Of a stretch of 64,000 nucleotides of DNA, positions 1 to 13,078 are shown in pieces (position 1 is the stretch's first letter; each line of letters begins with the position of its first letter). A model generated the notes under the pieces. It ran no database searches and was not told the DNA's origin. It saw nothing but the letters and a program-made list of their open reading frames with translations. Made by a program: the position numbers and the translations under genes. The stretch covers positions 69,554,987-69,618,986 of the forward strand of contig CM048557.1 of NCBI GenBank assembly GCA_026413225.1. The letters run 5' to 3'. This stretch comes from Otis tarda (taxonomy: Eukaryota; Chordata; Aves; Otidiformes; Otididae).

Positions 1-2244
1 TCGCTTGGAAAATTGGGCTAGAAAGGCTTGTTTAGGGTAAGGTTGGGTTTTTACATCTTTGGATACTGTTGCACCCGTTGCAGTTGCGTGGAAGTGCTGG
101 GTGATGGAGGTCCAGTACCAGGTGATGGTTTGGGCTGGTTCCTGGTGGTGATTTCACATCCCCCGGCACTCCTGGAAAAGTCCTTCGGCACTGCTGACTT
201 TGATTTAGTGAAATGTCTTGGCTAGCAGATGTTTTGCATAAACATCTTAGGCTGAGCAAATGGAAAGTGATTTCTAATCCATTTTATTGCTGCCTTAACT
301 TTGCCTCTTGTGTTGAAAATTGATCTGTTATCGAATTTCAGTCCCTCATGTATGTGTTGGAGATGTTGATTGCTCTTCCCCGATTTTTCATTTGATACTG
401 CAAATTTGCTGAGCTTATCACTTGCACTCTTGAGAACGTTTCTGTTACTTTGAGCTCTGTGGCTTTTCTCGATACCCTTGCCAGTTCATCAATATCTTCC
501 TGGGCTAGAACCCTCAGGGTGCGACTGTCGCCTTAGCCTTTATTCCAAGGGCAATCATAGAAGCTCCAGGTAGAGAAAATGTAAAACTCCTGATGTATCT
601 GATTATTTTATGCTTTACACAACCGAAAAATCCTCTCAAATTTTTTGGTTCATGGGTAGTTCAGAGTAGGGTGGGACTAGCATAGAGCTGTTAGCTGTGG
701 TACCACCTCCCCGTCCCCAGTTCTTTATAGAAACTTCAGCTTCTGAGAAGTTCACAGAATGGTGACTTCTTAGGAGGAACCTATTTGGAAATACTTCACC
801 CATGGACCCAGTTCTCTCCTTTACAGCTCTCCCAGTGCCTGGCCTCCAGGTTAGCAGCTTTCTTACTGTAGTGTTCGTCTTGTAACTCCTGTGTGTTCGA
901 TTATACCAGCCTTTCTTTTTGAAAACTCTAAAGATTTTTAGATCATTGACTGTACCTATATGGCAACAATAGCAACTTATTCTGTCACTAGGAAAAAAAA
1001 AATTCTATGATTGACTCACAGGAGAAAGATGACTCTAGATGTGAATTTCAGAGTTCTCTCATGGTCTCATCACCAAGGTTAGTTCTGTGCTAGTGGCAGT
1101 ACCTGCAAGTTACAAAATGTCTTGTCTTTATTTGCCTTTAGACCATTTAAGAACTGTAGTGAATAAATTTCCACTCATTTAGGTTGTGAGGATGTGTCGA
1201 TGACTCTGGTGGTTTGACGTGTTATACCAACGTCGGAAGACCACCATAAAAATTAATAAGTAGGAATTCAAATAGTGCTATGTAGGCTTCATTCTATCCT
1301 TTGATTATATTCAATATTACAAAGGTGAAAAGTTGTATTTAATTTTGAAGCAAAATTATGCTGCTGAATAAAAAAAAAGCTGAAAAAATAATAAAAAATA
1401 TGCCATTCATAGACATTTGGATCATTTCATGAAACTCACTGGATAATTTAGTTGATGGACAGTAAATAATTTCTCATCAGGAAGGCAAAACCATGCAAGG
1501 CCATTATAGGTCGTGCAGCTATTGACAATTTTAAAATTATACTGACCTTGGTAGAAACAAGGCTGTATGAAATTCATTGAACTCAATCCTTCCCAGTTAA
1601 TGCTACAGAATGTATTCTCCCACCACGCAGAATGAAGAAAACTCCATCCTTCAGTGAGATCTTTTTAGTAAAATGTATATTGATTATTCAGTATAAAAGT
1701 GCTAAGTTTTTGAAGCGGTGAAATGTCTTAAAGTCATAAGGAAAAACATTAGAGTCAATTCAGGATAAATTGCTGCAATTAATCATTTAGCATGTTACTC
1801 AGATGTTTTGAGAAAATACATGTAAATGTTTCCCCAGACACTACCTTTTCATAAAGGAACTGAGACTGATTCAACTGAGCAAGATGCTGTAGGAAGGATC
1901 TAAAGCAGGGTTGTTTTAGCAGTTAAGGTAATGATTGCAATATTCCCTTCTTCAGGATCCATTCATTAATTTCCTGTTAAATTGTTCAGTGATCACTTAA
2001 AATTTCTTCACTTATATCCAGATAATATTTAGATTTTCAGCCTTTGAGGGCAAGAAGTTCTTCCTCTGCACCTCTAAAGCAAAATTCTTAATTCTTGGTG
2101 TTCAGAGATGTTAAATGTGTGGTGCCTAATTTTCAAGTTTTGATCACGTGTACGAATGTTGGTGTGGCAGAGGTCCGCAAATGCCTTTGCAGCATTTGTA
2201 GTGCCTAAATCAATGCCAACTCTGAAGTGAAAATGCTAGCTGTC

Positions 2245-2546
2245 TTGGGGAGAGACTCTTCAACAGGGCCTGTTGTGACAGCACAAGGGGTAATAGTTTC
2301 CAAATAGAGGGAGGCAGATTCAGATAGGATATTACAAAAAAAATTTTTACACTGAGAGTGGTGGAACCCTGTCCCAGGTTGCCCAGAGAGGTGGTGGGTG
2401 CCCCATCCCTGGAAACATTCCAGGCCAGGTTGGCTGGGGCTCTGAGCAACCTGATCTGGTTGGAGATGTCCCTGCTCCTGGCAGGGGGGTTGGGCTGGGT
2501 GGGCTTTGAAGGTCCCTTCCAGGCCAAACCACTCTGTGATTCTATG
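2245..2546 (+). mobile_element. CR1 LINE fragment, 5'-truncated
   Basis: Reads in sense orientation from GGGGAGAGACTCTTCAACAGG through the ORF2 tail (VVEPCPRLPREVV in translation) and a CCTGCTCCTGGCAGGGGGGTT segment, ending in CTGTGATTCTATG. Only one terminal octamer is left. It belongs to the abundant similar group in this window and starts at nearly the same point as the copies at 3484, 18737 and 62565. Confidence 0.93.
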
Positions 2547-2592
2547 AAATTTGTGGGAAGTGTAGAACTTGAATTTGTTGCCAGCTTTGGTC

Positions 2593-2618
2593 TTTTTTTT
2601 TTTTTTTTTTTTTTTTTT
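2593..2618 (+). repeat. Poly-T tract (26 T)
   Basis: An uninterrupted run of 26 T about 45 bases after the end of a sense CR1 copy. It is the longest homopolymer I saw in the window and is probably length-polymorphic. Confidence 0.95.
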
Positions 2619-2708
2619 GGCATGGCTGTTCTGTTCCTTCACTTCTATGAGATTCCTGTTAGTGCTAGTAGGAATTAAATCAAATTTGGACTCCTTTAAA
2701 AAGTATGG

Positions 2709-2727
2709 TGTGTGTGTGTATATATAT
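2709..2727 (+). repeat. (TG)5(TA)n microsatellite
   Basis: Five TG units followed by about four and a half TA units, a short compound dinucleotide tract. Confidence 0.9.
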
Positions 2728-3483
2728 CCCATTGCTTCATGTGAGCTTGTTTTCCGTCTTCAGACTTAAAAGTAGAGTTCAAGCTAAGTTACGCTGGTGG
2801 GCTGTGGGTAACTCTTGCGTATCTTGGAATTATCTAGGTATAAAATAGGAATCATATGTCTTGCAGAGTGCAGGAAGTTCAGAGATGAAGGAATAGTCAG
2901 CTTAGATGTAGTTTTTCCCTCATGATGAGATGCTGAGGGCTTCGCTTATTCTCCTCGACCCTTCCATTTATTGCAAGTTACTGTTTTGGAATCGCAAGAC
3001 TATGGTTTCCCTCTGTAGACTCCAGCCACAGCGTTGCTATGATTGTGTGTTTTGGGCTAAAATGAACTGTGAACAAAGCACTGAAGTTCTTCTGATAGGC
3101 CTTGATTGCTTGTAACTTTGTGGTTTTAATGCTGATTTTCTCTGTAATTAATAACCACAGTTTTTCCTCTGTTAGAGAATAAAAGGAAGTATTTTTTTTG
3201 CTATGTGTTGTAGCAATCAAGCTGGAAAATAACAATTTCCCTGTGATCTCTGGCACCGAATCAGAGCTGATCATGTCCTGCATGTTAACAGTTACTATCA
3301 CAGACTGCTTTTAGTTAGATGATTAAAAAATTGTGCTTTTGCATGCCAGCCTGCTGAAGCATTAGTCTGTGTGTAAACACAAGCAGCAAAGGCAACAGCA
3401 TCAGTCGTGTGCCTGGCCCGGGGACAGTGCTCCGTTTTCTCCCTCGTGTTTCTGTGAAGTTTGAGGGGTCCAGGGAACTGATA

Positions 3484-3780
3484 GAAAAGATGGGGAGAAA
3501 CTCTTCAGCAGGGCCTGTTGTGATAGGATGAGGAGTAATGGTTTTGAAATAAAAGGAGGTAGATATCAGGAAAAAATTTTTCACACTGAGGGTGGTGGAA
3601 CCCTGTCCCAGGTTGCCCAGAGAGGTGGTGGATGCCCCATCCCTGAAAGCATTCAAGGCCAGGCTGGCCAGGGCTCTGAGCAACCTGATCTGGTTGGAGA
3701 TGTCCCTGCTTCTGGCAGGGGGGTTGGGCTGGGTGGGCTTGAAAGGTCCATTCCAGCACAAACTATTCCATGATTCTATG
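3484..3780 (+). mobile_element. CR1 LINE fragment, 5'-truncated
   Basis: Sense copy beginning in AAAAGATGGGGAGAAACTC and ending in CCATGATTCTATG. It retains the ORF2 tail coding for [18 protein letters not shown], with a separate frame upstream, so it is frame-broken. It is closely similar to the copy at 2245. Confidence 0.93.
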
Positions 3781-5275
3781 GTTCTAAGTATGGAGCAATG
3801 AAACCCAGTGTTTGTAGGTGACTGCATCTTGGCTACTGCAAATTTGAAGAAATAAACTTGGAAACCGAAGACTCTCCAGTTCTGCATTTGCTTTGCACTG
3901 GTAACAGCTTTCTAGCCCTGTCCAAGGCAGAGAATCATCCTTTCAGACAGGAAGCAGGCCTTGCTTTGGGTTGGCTACTTTGCCCCTCTATTACTCCATG
4001 TAAGAGTTTTTGACCAACGAACAGTGCTTTTACCTGAAGCCACTTTCAAGCCAAATATTTCAGACATTAGCATAGGAAATAAATAGGAAGAGGATTTTTC
4101 GTACCACTGTTGCGTATGCATAGCCTGTAGCAATTAAGGACATTTTGTACCCTCTGCCGCATTGGGCGTGCTGCGTCGTGCTGCCTCCGGCCTACTGAAA
4201 ACGCAACATCCTCCTCCTCCCGTTTTATTTAGCCATTTTATTTAGTTTAGACATGTGAATGCTTTCCTTTCACATACGGTGGGGATGACTTGGTGAACAC
4301 GTGGGAGTTTTCCTAGACCAAACACAAAAGTAAGCACGAGGCGGTGGAGTGGTGGCGTTTTAGATCCGTGCTGTATCTCCTGTCTTGTGGGCGTTGTGCA
4401 GGAATAGCTGTCATCTGGTTTAGGTAACGAAGGGAAGGATATTTAGAAACCCTTGGAGGTGTACATTTGATTTGACTATCTCCTGAGCCCTCAAAAGGCC
4501 CTGCAGAAGCATCTCCCTGGACACAAGTGAGAGGGCACCCGTTCAGACAAGGAGCTGTTGGATTCACCCAGTGATGGTCTTCGTGCCGAGGACATTGAGC
4601 AGTTCTGTGCAGAAACCGTGGAGATGAACAACATGTTCTCTGCTGTGAACCTGTGCCCGTGTAAGTCTGGTACAAAATCTGTCCCTGCCAGGTCTGCAGT
4701 GGTGGTGTGCATCTGCCCTGCAATCGTTTGGCTCTGAGACTTGCTTGCGGGAAGGGAAATGGAAGCTCGGTGAAAAGAAAAGTCTATTTTGGGTCAAAGT
4801 ATGTTCCACTTGACTTTTTGCATATAGGTGTGAATGGTGTTTTGTCGTGTCAGGCAATGAAAACTTGGATCTAATGTGCTCTCTTTGGTTCTTTTGTTTG
4901 TTTCTGGGTTTTTTGAATGGTTTTTAGAGTATTTTGAGGTTGGTTTTTTTTTTTTTTAAATCAGAGAGTAGGGAAGGGAGTGTTGGAACTTCAGAAGTGA
5001 GTTGGAGGCAAGTTATAGCAGAGTTTTAAATATACAGTGCAGCTTATGTGCTCTGGTTCGCTGTCTAACAGAGCAGCACATGGAGGTCTCTGTGGAGCTG
5101 TGGCTGGACCCCAGGCTGCCCCAGTTAAAATGAGCTTGGGTATGGCTCACAAGGCACCGAGGTCTTACCGTGAAGATGAGGAGCGCTTCTAGTCTGCAGT
5201 AGCTGCTACCCCAGCCTTTGCTTTCCCGAGAACAAAAATAATCTCATGGAAAATATAAGTTGAAGGGATTATTTC

Positions 5276-5294
5276 TTTTTTTTTTTTTTTTTTT
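5276..5294 (+). repeat. Poly-T tract (19 T)
   Basis: An uninterrupted T run in otherwise unremarkable intron sequence. No adjoining retroelement was recognised. Confidence 0.9.
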
Positions 5295-6228
5295 GGAGGA
5301 GGGGTCATGGATATGTTTAGGATGGCTTTTCCCAAAGGCTCTGATGTCTTTTGGCCTGAAGAAGTGTTCCAGCACATCTCAGTGAAGTTGTGCAAAGACC
5401 TCTTTTACAGCTGTTCGCATGCAAAGGAAGACTTTAATCTGAGGCGGGGATTTGGGGATTATAGCAGTGATCAGGACGTTTTCCTCATCCTTGTGCTCTT
5501 AGCGACGTCAGAGGGCAGCGACTGCAATCAACGGCAGTGAGGTGCGGTACCAGCCCCCAGTGCGGGCACTGGGTATATTTTAAGGAACGTATTTATTTGC
5601 TGTTGCTATGTGAGGCAGATTTCGGTGTTGTGGTAGAATAAAAAGGTTATCAAAACCTCATTTTCCACCAACTATTTCCATTGAAGAAATAGAAGTTTCC
5701 ATTGCAAAATTGTTGGGTTTTGTTGGGATTTTTGGAGGACGGTTGGTGATGGTTATTGTTTTGAACTAAGCAAAATGTTTTGAATTCAGGGTAAAGATAT
5801 TTTAATGTTTACTGTCTTTGACAAATACAATGTTTAAAACACAAGTGTTTCAATTTTAGAACGTCAAAATTAAATATTTTTCTTATTCTAATCCTTTCTT
5901 TTTGGGCATGAGTTCTTTGTAGAAGCTGAGAAAAGTTAGGCAAAATATTCTCAGAGGTTTTATTTAATCTATGGTTTTAGTCTAAAAATGTAAAGTCTAT
6001 GACTCCTACTGAAGCTGCAGGAAAGCTCACTGAGAAAACGGAAGTGGTAGGGTGAAATATGACTGTGTGTCTCAGGGCATCTGCTCCAGCCAATAAAATA
6101 CTGTCAAAGATATTGATGGTTAGAGAAATTATGAGCGTATACAAATTGGAGAAGTACAGAGGTTGTGATATGGCTAGATGGGTCATAACTTACTCATTTT
6201 TTAAAATGGAGTAATTTTAATTGAGTTA

Positions 6229-6482
6229 GAATCATAGACTCACAGGATGGTTTGGGCTGGAAGGGACCTTCAAAGGCCACCCAGTGCCATCCCCCTGCCA
6301 GGAGCAGGGACATCTCCAACCAGATCAGGTTGCCCAGAGCCCTGGCCAACCTGGCCTTGAATGCTTCCAGGGATGGGGCATCCACCACCTCTCTGGGCAA
6401 CCTGGGCCAGTGCTCCACCACCCTCACTGGAAAAAAATTCTTCCTTATGTCTAATCTAAATCTGCCTGCCCCTAGTTTGAGT
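6229..6482 (-). mobile_element. CR1 LINE fragment, antisense
   Basis: On the + strand it starts GAATCATAGACTCACAGGATGG, the reverse complement of the CR1 3' end. It continues through the CAGGAGCAGGGACATCTCC block and the reverse of the ORF2 tail, fading after TCTAATCTAAATCTGCCTGC. It is truncated on its 5' side within the last 260 bases of the element. Confidence 0.93.
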
Positions 6483-7000
6483 TGTTCATAAATAATTTTT
6501 TCCTTCTGCATATGTATTGCAAGAAAAAAGAAAAGGAAAGAAAAACGAAGAGAGATTTGATAAATAGATGTCATGGTTGTATGGCAGAGCAATGACAATA
6601 AACACATGGGTGGGATTCCCAAATGTGCAATGCAGTTGGAAAATGACATCCTTAGAAGCCAGCGAGTGCGTATCTGTGTCATGGATTAACATCTATCGGT
6701 CAGATTTGTGTAAGTTGTGCTGTGCAGACCTAACTTTTTCATTAAGATTTTGCATGCCAAGTAAGATTGGCTTTGACTTCTCAGTGGAATGGGATTTATT
6801 CACTTCCTATGTTATCCCTGCTAGCTGAGTAGACATGCGGAGCACGCAGTGCTACTCTGTGCTAGGAACCGGGAGGTCTCAAACAGAAGAGCAGAAGATG
6901 ACTAGCAAACACTGATAAAATGCTTCTGAGTGAGCAATTGTTTTGTGCAAAGTTATTTGAAAAGATTGGAGTAACTGAACTATGTGAATACACAATCTAT

Positions 7001-7021
7001 TTTTTTTTTTAAAAAAAAAAA
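7001..7021. repeat. T10A11 palindrome
   Basis: Ten T followed directly by eleven A, flanked by CTA on the left and GCTAG on the right. It forms a near-perfect self-complementary stretch. No flanking element explains it. Confidence 0.9.
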
Positions 7022-8619
7022 GCTAGTGATGCAGAGACTTTCTACATCCTTTATCACAAAGAAGTGTTGAGGCTGTCTTGGGATTTGAGGCTGATACCTG
7101 CTGCAATGTCGCACAAGCCCGTGGTCCCCCTTTGCCACCGCTCCCACCCTGAAAATGGGATAATGTCAGAGCTGTGGCAGCCGTTCTCTGCAGGTCGCCG
7201 CATTAAGAAGCGATGAGGACTTAAAGGCTAGAGACATGAGAAGCTCCATCTCTGAGGATGGATTTGATGGTCTCGGACCCTTAAAAGTCATTGCAGGTCT
7301 CCCCAAAGCATGGACTGGAGTTGGCAGTGGGTGAAACCACTGAGGACCTCTTTCAGCCTCAGGCATCTGGCTTTCCTGTGCCCAATTTTTTGACTACTTG
7401 CATTAGCATAGTGTTTGAGAGTCATCGTTCTTCACGGTGCGTTCAATAAATTACAATGCAGTATTGATCGGCGTGGGTTTTGTCTGTAGGTTGAGTTAAA
7501 GCTAAGGTAAATAATGAACTGAAGCTAGTCAGACCAGTGACATTCCTGGAGGTTATCTGCAAAGCGAGAAGCTAATCGACAATATTTTATTCTTTAAGAA
7601 TCCCTGTATACACTACAAAATGATTTAATTTGTTAAAATTACTCTTCTTTCCTCTAAAACATACGTGTATGTATATTTTTTTAAAGCTGAAAAGTCCAAT
7701 TCTGTTTCCAGCCAAACGGGATCCTGTTGAATTTCCTTGTAATGAAGACAAGATGGATATGTCAATGTTAAGATGCAGGAGATGGGGAAGGTTTTTACCC
7801 TCATAAAAAAGATAAAACTCTGGCAGTATGTAAATAAATTTTTTTTTTTTTTCTCTGTAAGTTATGTAACATTACCAGTTACATGATACTGAGAATACTT
7901 GGAACATTTTATTTAGGTTATACGTTCTTTAGACAGAACAAAATGCGTTCCACTTGAAACTTTTTCTGGGAGAGGAAGGGGAAGAAGAGAGAAATCATGC
8001 TGGAATTTTTTTTTCCAGTTAAAAATCAGAGCTGTTTTTACAATTCTGATTACAAAAAGGGAAATAAAACAGGCAAGAGATTCAGTGAACATCTTAAATG
8101 CTGTTTTGAAATACTTCTCAAGCATCTGAAATACATGGGAGGAAATTGTGTTCTGCAGCACGCAGAAGCTGAGCGCGTGTTCCAAAATTATCCTGCAGCA
8201 TCTTTATATAGATGATTTAAAAAGCCCTGGAGCCAAGCTTTTAGAATAGAAGTAGAGACAGATTGAGACGGGTAAATATAGCAGTGCTAATAGCGTCTCT
8301 CTCGCAGGCAGACCGAATGTTGGAGATGTTTGGCGTATTTGCTTCATCCCAGAGCAGCAGAACCGTGTGAGAGTTACGGGGGTGTTGTGGTTTTGTTTAG
8401 TGAGGGGGGCCTAAGGTGGTCAGCAGGTCACCTGGCAAGAGGGCACAGCCAGTCAGGTTTGTGAATGTAAGAAGCCAGAAGAAGAACATTTTTTGAAGTA
8501 TTGTTTGGTGTAATTTCAGCCTCTGAAGCCTGTGCCTGCTCTTGCTTCAAGGGGGCAAAAATTTACATAGGCTACAGCTGGTCATGATTTTTTCTATTTG
8601 GAGCCTTTTTGAAGACCTC

Positions 8620-9010
8620 TCCTGCCCAGGAGAGGTTCCCATTGAGAGGAAGGCTGACCTCTGCCTGCCTTGTGCTCTTGTGCAGGTTGCTGGGATCTGG
8701 ACCACAGTTCTGGGTCACAACTCTGGGAATGATGGAACCCAAGTATCTCTGCACACTGGGGGAATGATCTCCCTCCAGCCTGGGCAACAACTTAGGGCCA
8801 CGTTGGTGTCCACCAAGGACTGTCCAGCTCAGCCATGGGACCTTCCTTCATGCAGGAGAGGGCTGGAAGGACAGCGTGTCCCACTTGGGCTTGGCTGGGC
8901 ATGGAGACAGGCGCTTGCTACTGGTGGCAGGCATACATTGCCTGAGCTGCCAAAGTTGCAGCTCCTGTCCAAACCAAGCCAACAGCGGCTCAGGGTTGCT
9001 TGTGGACAGC
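8620..9010 (+). other. GC-richer unassigned patch
   Basis: About 390 bases are visibly richer in G and C than the surrounding intron, and they include a 158-codon open frame in the + direction (8542-9018). The translation contains no motif I recognise and no splice-consistent limits. It may be an old unclassified repeat or unique intron sequence. I do not call it a gene. Confidence 0.3.
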
Positions 9011-10218
9011 CTGCCTAGCAAATCCAAACAGATCAGTGTCTAAATGCTGTTCTTTAAATTGTGGCTTCACTAACTACCATTGGACAATCTTTGGGGACTG
9101 TAGCCTGGGAACTAACAGTCAAATATTTATTATCTTGTCTTGTGTCAATCTCATTTTTATCAATGACTACAGAAGTTTTGGTCTTCATCCTTGCATAGGA
9201 TTAGTGGGTGAGGTTGAGAAGAGACAGCTTTGAGAAGCTTCAGAAGATGTGTAAACTCTTCTTTATGCAAGTGTCCTGCTTGTGGCCTTCAGAGGCAAGA
9301 AAAACCTACCATTTTAAAAAGTTCTGGTCTGGAACTGAATGTTGTTTGTCCTGGTCATCTAATTAGTGTGAACTGAAAGAGGAGGAAGTGCCTGGGGTGT
9401 CTCTGGAGGTCTGGTGCCTTTTATGAGATAGTTTAGTCTACCGAGTCATGCAGGCAAGGACTCGGGTCATCAGGCATGGGTTTTAGCAATGTGTGCGTGT
9501 CCACCTCTCTGCAGCTGTTGGTTGTGGTGGGCTGTTACTGGCGTTTTTATGGGTTTGGAATTAGAAAGCTTGCTTTGAAGAGTCTTCACTTTTTGAAAAT
9601 AATTACCAGAGTAAAGAAATTTATAATTGCTGTAAATGACATTTAAAAAGCCAAACCACCAATTTGAAGAAATAGATGTTACTAATTTGTTGCAGTTTCA
9701 AGCCACCGATCATTTGACTCCTTTAAAGGGGATTTTATTGCTGCTAGAAGATAATTCATCAATTGTTTTAAAGGTGGCTCCCATCTTTCATGAATATGAT
9801 TTTGATGGAACTACCTGAGTTCAGTGAACGCATACAGCCACCATTTCTGGTGAACTGTGCCCCTTGCCATTAATGGGGAATCTTTCTGCAGCTGTCCCAG
9901 CTGTGTGTCACTGATGGTGACTTGAGTTGTCCTTCATGTCTCTGCTAGTGGCATTTATTTTTTTTATTGGGGACTCTTCCATCAAAAGTAATTAACTATT
10001 TCTAAGACGCAATGGTGAACGCAAGATTACTATTCAGGGGCTCCTGGATGAAGTGTTCGATTGTAAGTGTGAGCTGTTCAGTTTTCTGGAGAAGCTCTCT
10101 GAGTCCTCCAATACAAAATCATGACCGCCACACACGTGATTCTCAATTTGGTGAGGAGGTCTATACTCTGTTCACTTTTACAGACTTAAAGTAACAATCT
10201 TTTTTGATGCTTGCTCAG

Positions 10219-10393
10219 ATCAGGTGGACCAAGACAGCAGGAAGTGCCTCTGACAGATTTCAAGACTCGAGTGTCTTCAATGAAACTCTGAGGATATCCA
10301 ACATCCAGCGACACCAAGGAGGACGCTACTACTGCAAGGCAGAGAATGGCTTGGGTTCTCCAGCCATAAAGTCCATAAGAGTGGACGTGTACT
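10219..10393 (+). CDS. MDGA2: MDGA2 internal exon A: C-terminal half of Ig domain 1
   Basis: This exon encodes about 58 residues of a GPI-anchored neuronal adhesion protein. In MDGA proteins Ig1 contributes to neuroligin binding on the cell surface. Visible landmarks are IRWTKTAGSASD at the start, a SVFNETL segment with an N-E-T glycosylation sequon, and GGRYYCKAENG, whose Cys codon (10333-10335) is the F-strand half of the Ig disulfide. The exon ends with IKSIRVDVY. I place the start after the CAG at 10216-10218; an in-frame TAA at 10192-10194 excludes extension upstream in this frame. The donor is GTAAGT at 10394, so the exon ends one base into a codon (phase 1). The partner B-strand Cys must lie on an earlier exon outside the window. 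The paralogue MDGA1 has a very similar segment, but exon B favours MDGA2. The family call rests on remembered sequence, not a search. Confidence 0.93.
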
Positions 10394-13078
10394 GTAAGTA
10401 AACCCCTTGGGATGTTCTTGCTATGCTTTTTATTAATTTGTTATAATATCTGGTGTTACAAGGAAGTGACCAGGTCTTTGTGAAGCCCAGCTTTAATTTA
10501 GGGAAGATTCTGTGGCTTTTGGGAGTATTTATGGTCAGAAGACTTGTGGCTTCTCCCAGTGAAGTCAGGTGGGGCTGCTTGCATATGGAAATATTTTTAA
10601 ACAAAATATTTTAATCAAAATACTTTGATAAGAAAAATGAAACTCAGGTACAGCTCAGCCTGCTTAGATATCAGAGAAGATTTGCCTGCAGCTTGCTTAG
10701 AGTATCTCAGATCTTCACTGAGATGCTGGATCACACCAGATTCACAGCCCTTGATCTCTTGTATTTTTGGCTGCACTTGCCTTCAAAACTGGTATGGGAG
10801 CAAGTACAAATGTGTTTTCCTATTTTGCTTTAATTACTGTTGAAAAATGTTCAGTGTTTCTTTGTGTGGTTTTTTTTTTTTAAATGGCAATCTCTTCATG
10901 TTCCTGTGATACACAGTTTTAAAAGCTGCACTTGAAATATGGGGCAATTAAAAATATGAAGTATTGGAGTTGCAATGCTATTGGTCACCGGTGCTGACAG
11001 AAAAAGAGGAGACAATTGAAAAATCATACTGCAATAAATGCACAAGATGAGATGAAAAAAAACAAATCCCAATCTGACTTGCGCAGACTCCAGTGTCAGT
11101 GAGTGGGCTAGTCAGACAAAGCACAGCTCTCAAGTCATCAAGTAGATTATCACTCTGGGTTTAATGGTAAACTGTTAAATTATGTGAGTGGGCTCAGCTG
11201 CTGGAAAGTCAGAAGACCTGAGTGCCTCAAACAGTGGTTTTGTGGACACTTCAAATTAAGAAAAACTGTTCAAAACCCATTTGAAACACTCGGAAAATGT
11301 TGACGTGCCACATATGTAGTTAAATAAATAGGTAGGGCCCGTTAGTCTCCCAAGTCCTTCAAAAAGGACGGTCCAAGCATTGGGCTTGTGTTTCCTGAAG
11401 AGTACCCTTGCTCTGTCGGATGAATCCCATGTGGTAATTTAGAGACCCAAGTGATGACAATTTTTGTGGGTTTGTGATGGGATTGGTGGAGAGGGATAGG
11501 TGGCTTTCAGGAGATCTTCTTGCCTAGTGTGTGCTTCGTGATGTGCTTAACGAGCTGTAACGTACCAACACCAAATTTGTAAATCCTTTATGGCAGATAA
11601 CTGAATTAGGAGTTAATTGCTCATTAACATGTTGGAGTCCAAAAAATGAAAAGGCAGCCTTAATGACTGACTATACACACACCCATGTGGAGAAGTTACA
11701 AGCACCCAGTGTTTGTAACAGGGCTGGCCTGAGGTTTGTGAGCAGGCCACGTGGTCCAGACAGTGCTCAGGGCCCAGCGGTGCAGGTCACCGTCCCAGCG
11801 TTCTGGTTGTCCGGAGGCTGGGGGTGCTCCCATGAGCCCCGGAGTCCTCTGTGCGCTCACGGCTGCTGCAAGCATTGGTATGTCAGCCCTGTGGACCTGT
11901 TCAATAAAAACCCCAAGAACGAACATTCAAGTCTCTTTTTCTGGAAGCCGTTAAAGCCCTTATCCCTTACCCCAGCATGCATGCCTAAGATTTTCCTTAA
12001 TTCTTAATTTTAGACGTGGCTATGAAACTGATGCTGGCAGGAAAAGCAGTCTCAAGACTGGGATGCTACGTGGTCTGAGTAGGATAGGTTGAGAAATTGT
12101 TTTGAAATTTTGATTTTTCTTGACTTTCATTGAGATTTCCTTCTGGAATATGTCTCTTTCCTTGTATCATATTTTGTTTAGCTGTTAATATGTGTTCTCG
12201 GATTTGCCGTCTGCGATTTATTACAGGTTTAATTTTGGTTTTTACATCATACGCTGCTTCTTAATGTACCTCAGATACAGGTGATGTCTTTCTGGAACAC
12301 AACAGACTTCAGGTTCCAGCTGCGATTAAGTCCTAGGTGATTTCCAGTGCAGGGTGATATTTCACTGGGTATTTTCATCGTGTTAATGATGAAATATTTG
12401 TAGGCAAGATAGTACTGCTGCAGTAAGCCTAAGGTGCCAGAGAAAACTGGATCTAGCTGTGAAAAAGACAGGAGAGAAAACATGATATGCCACAGAAAAG
12501 CTCGTAAGAAATCAAAGTATTTTAAATTGAAATGTTCCTGTTGAAATTTCCAAGGAGCTTGAAATAATTTTGTCTTTTTTATTTAGTTTAAATTTTCTGT
12601 TTTGGTTTTCTGTTTGGGTATTTACTTCATAGATTGTCTGTTCAGTGTCAAGTGCTCTGGGCAGTACTGAGCAGGAATATTGGGGGTGGGTGTGTTTTCT
12701 TGAATAATTGCCAATGAGACGCTTCTGCTCAGAGACCCCAACATGAATCACAAGGATCACAAGTACTGAGCCAACATTTTCTATCAAAATGTGTGGTTTT
12801 TTTTTTTTTTATTTCAGCACCTATTTAGTAAAATTACTTAGAGAAAGACAGTTTTCTTACAGATTTATGTTAACTGTCAAAGACAAACCTGTGGAAACCA
12901 GATGATATTCCCTTCTGAAAGCAAAACTTCATTATTAGAGCAAGAAAGAAACGTTTTTAGTTTTTTTGATGAAACCCTTAAGTGTGTTAAAGGAAACAAG
13001 TGAAATATTTGTATTTCTTAAAAATTGGATGGGTGAAAAATCACTTTGGAAGCATCTTGCCTTGTAAATTTAAATGCA

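Larger units (their letters stand above)
1..10218 (+). other. MDGA2: MDGA2 intron, 3' portion (upstream of exon A)
   Basis: The end of an intron whose 5' exon lies outside the window. It should join the first half of Ig1 to exon A. It holds three CR1 fragments (about 2245, 3484 and 6229), several poly-T tracts and one T10A11 palindrome. A GC-richer patch at about 8620-9010 contains an open frame of 158 codons that I do not recognise. I see nothing supportable in 1-2244 apart from AT-rich sequence. Confidence 0.8.

Noticed and set aside
8542..9018. 158-codon open frame in a GC-richer patch
   Set aside because: Composition explains the lack of stops. The translation shows no motif, signal peptide or membrane segment.
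10181..10218. Alternative upstream acceptor for exon A at TTTTACAG (10176-10183)
   Set aside because: Its use would include an in-frame TAA at 10192-10194, and the family sequence starts at IRWTK, matching the CAG at 10216-10218.
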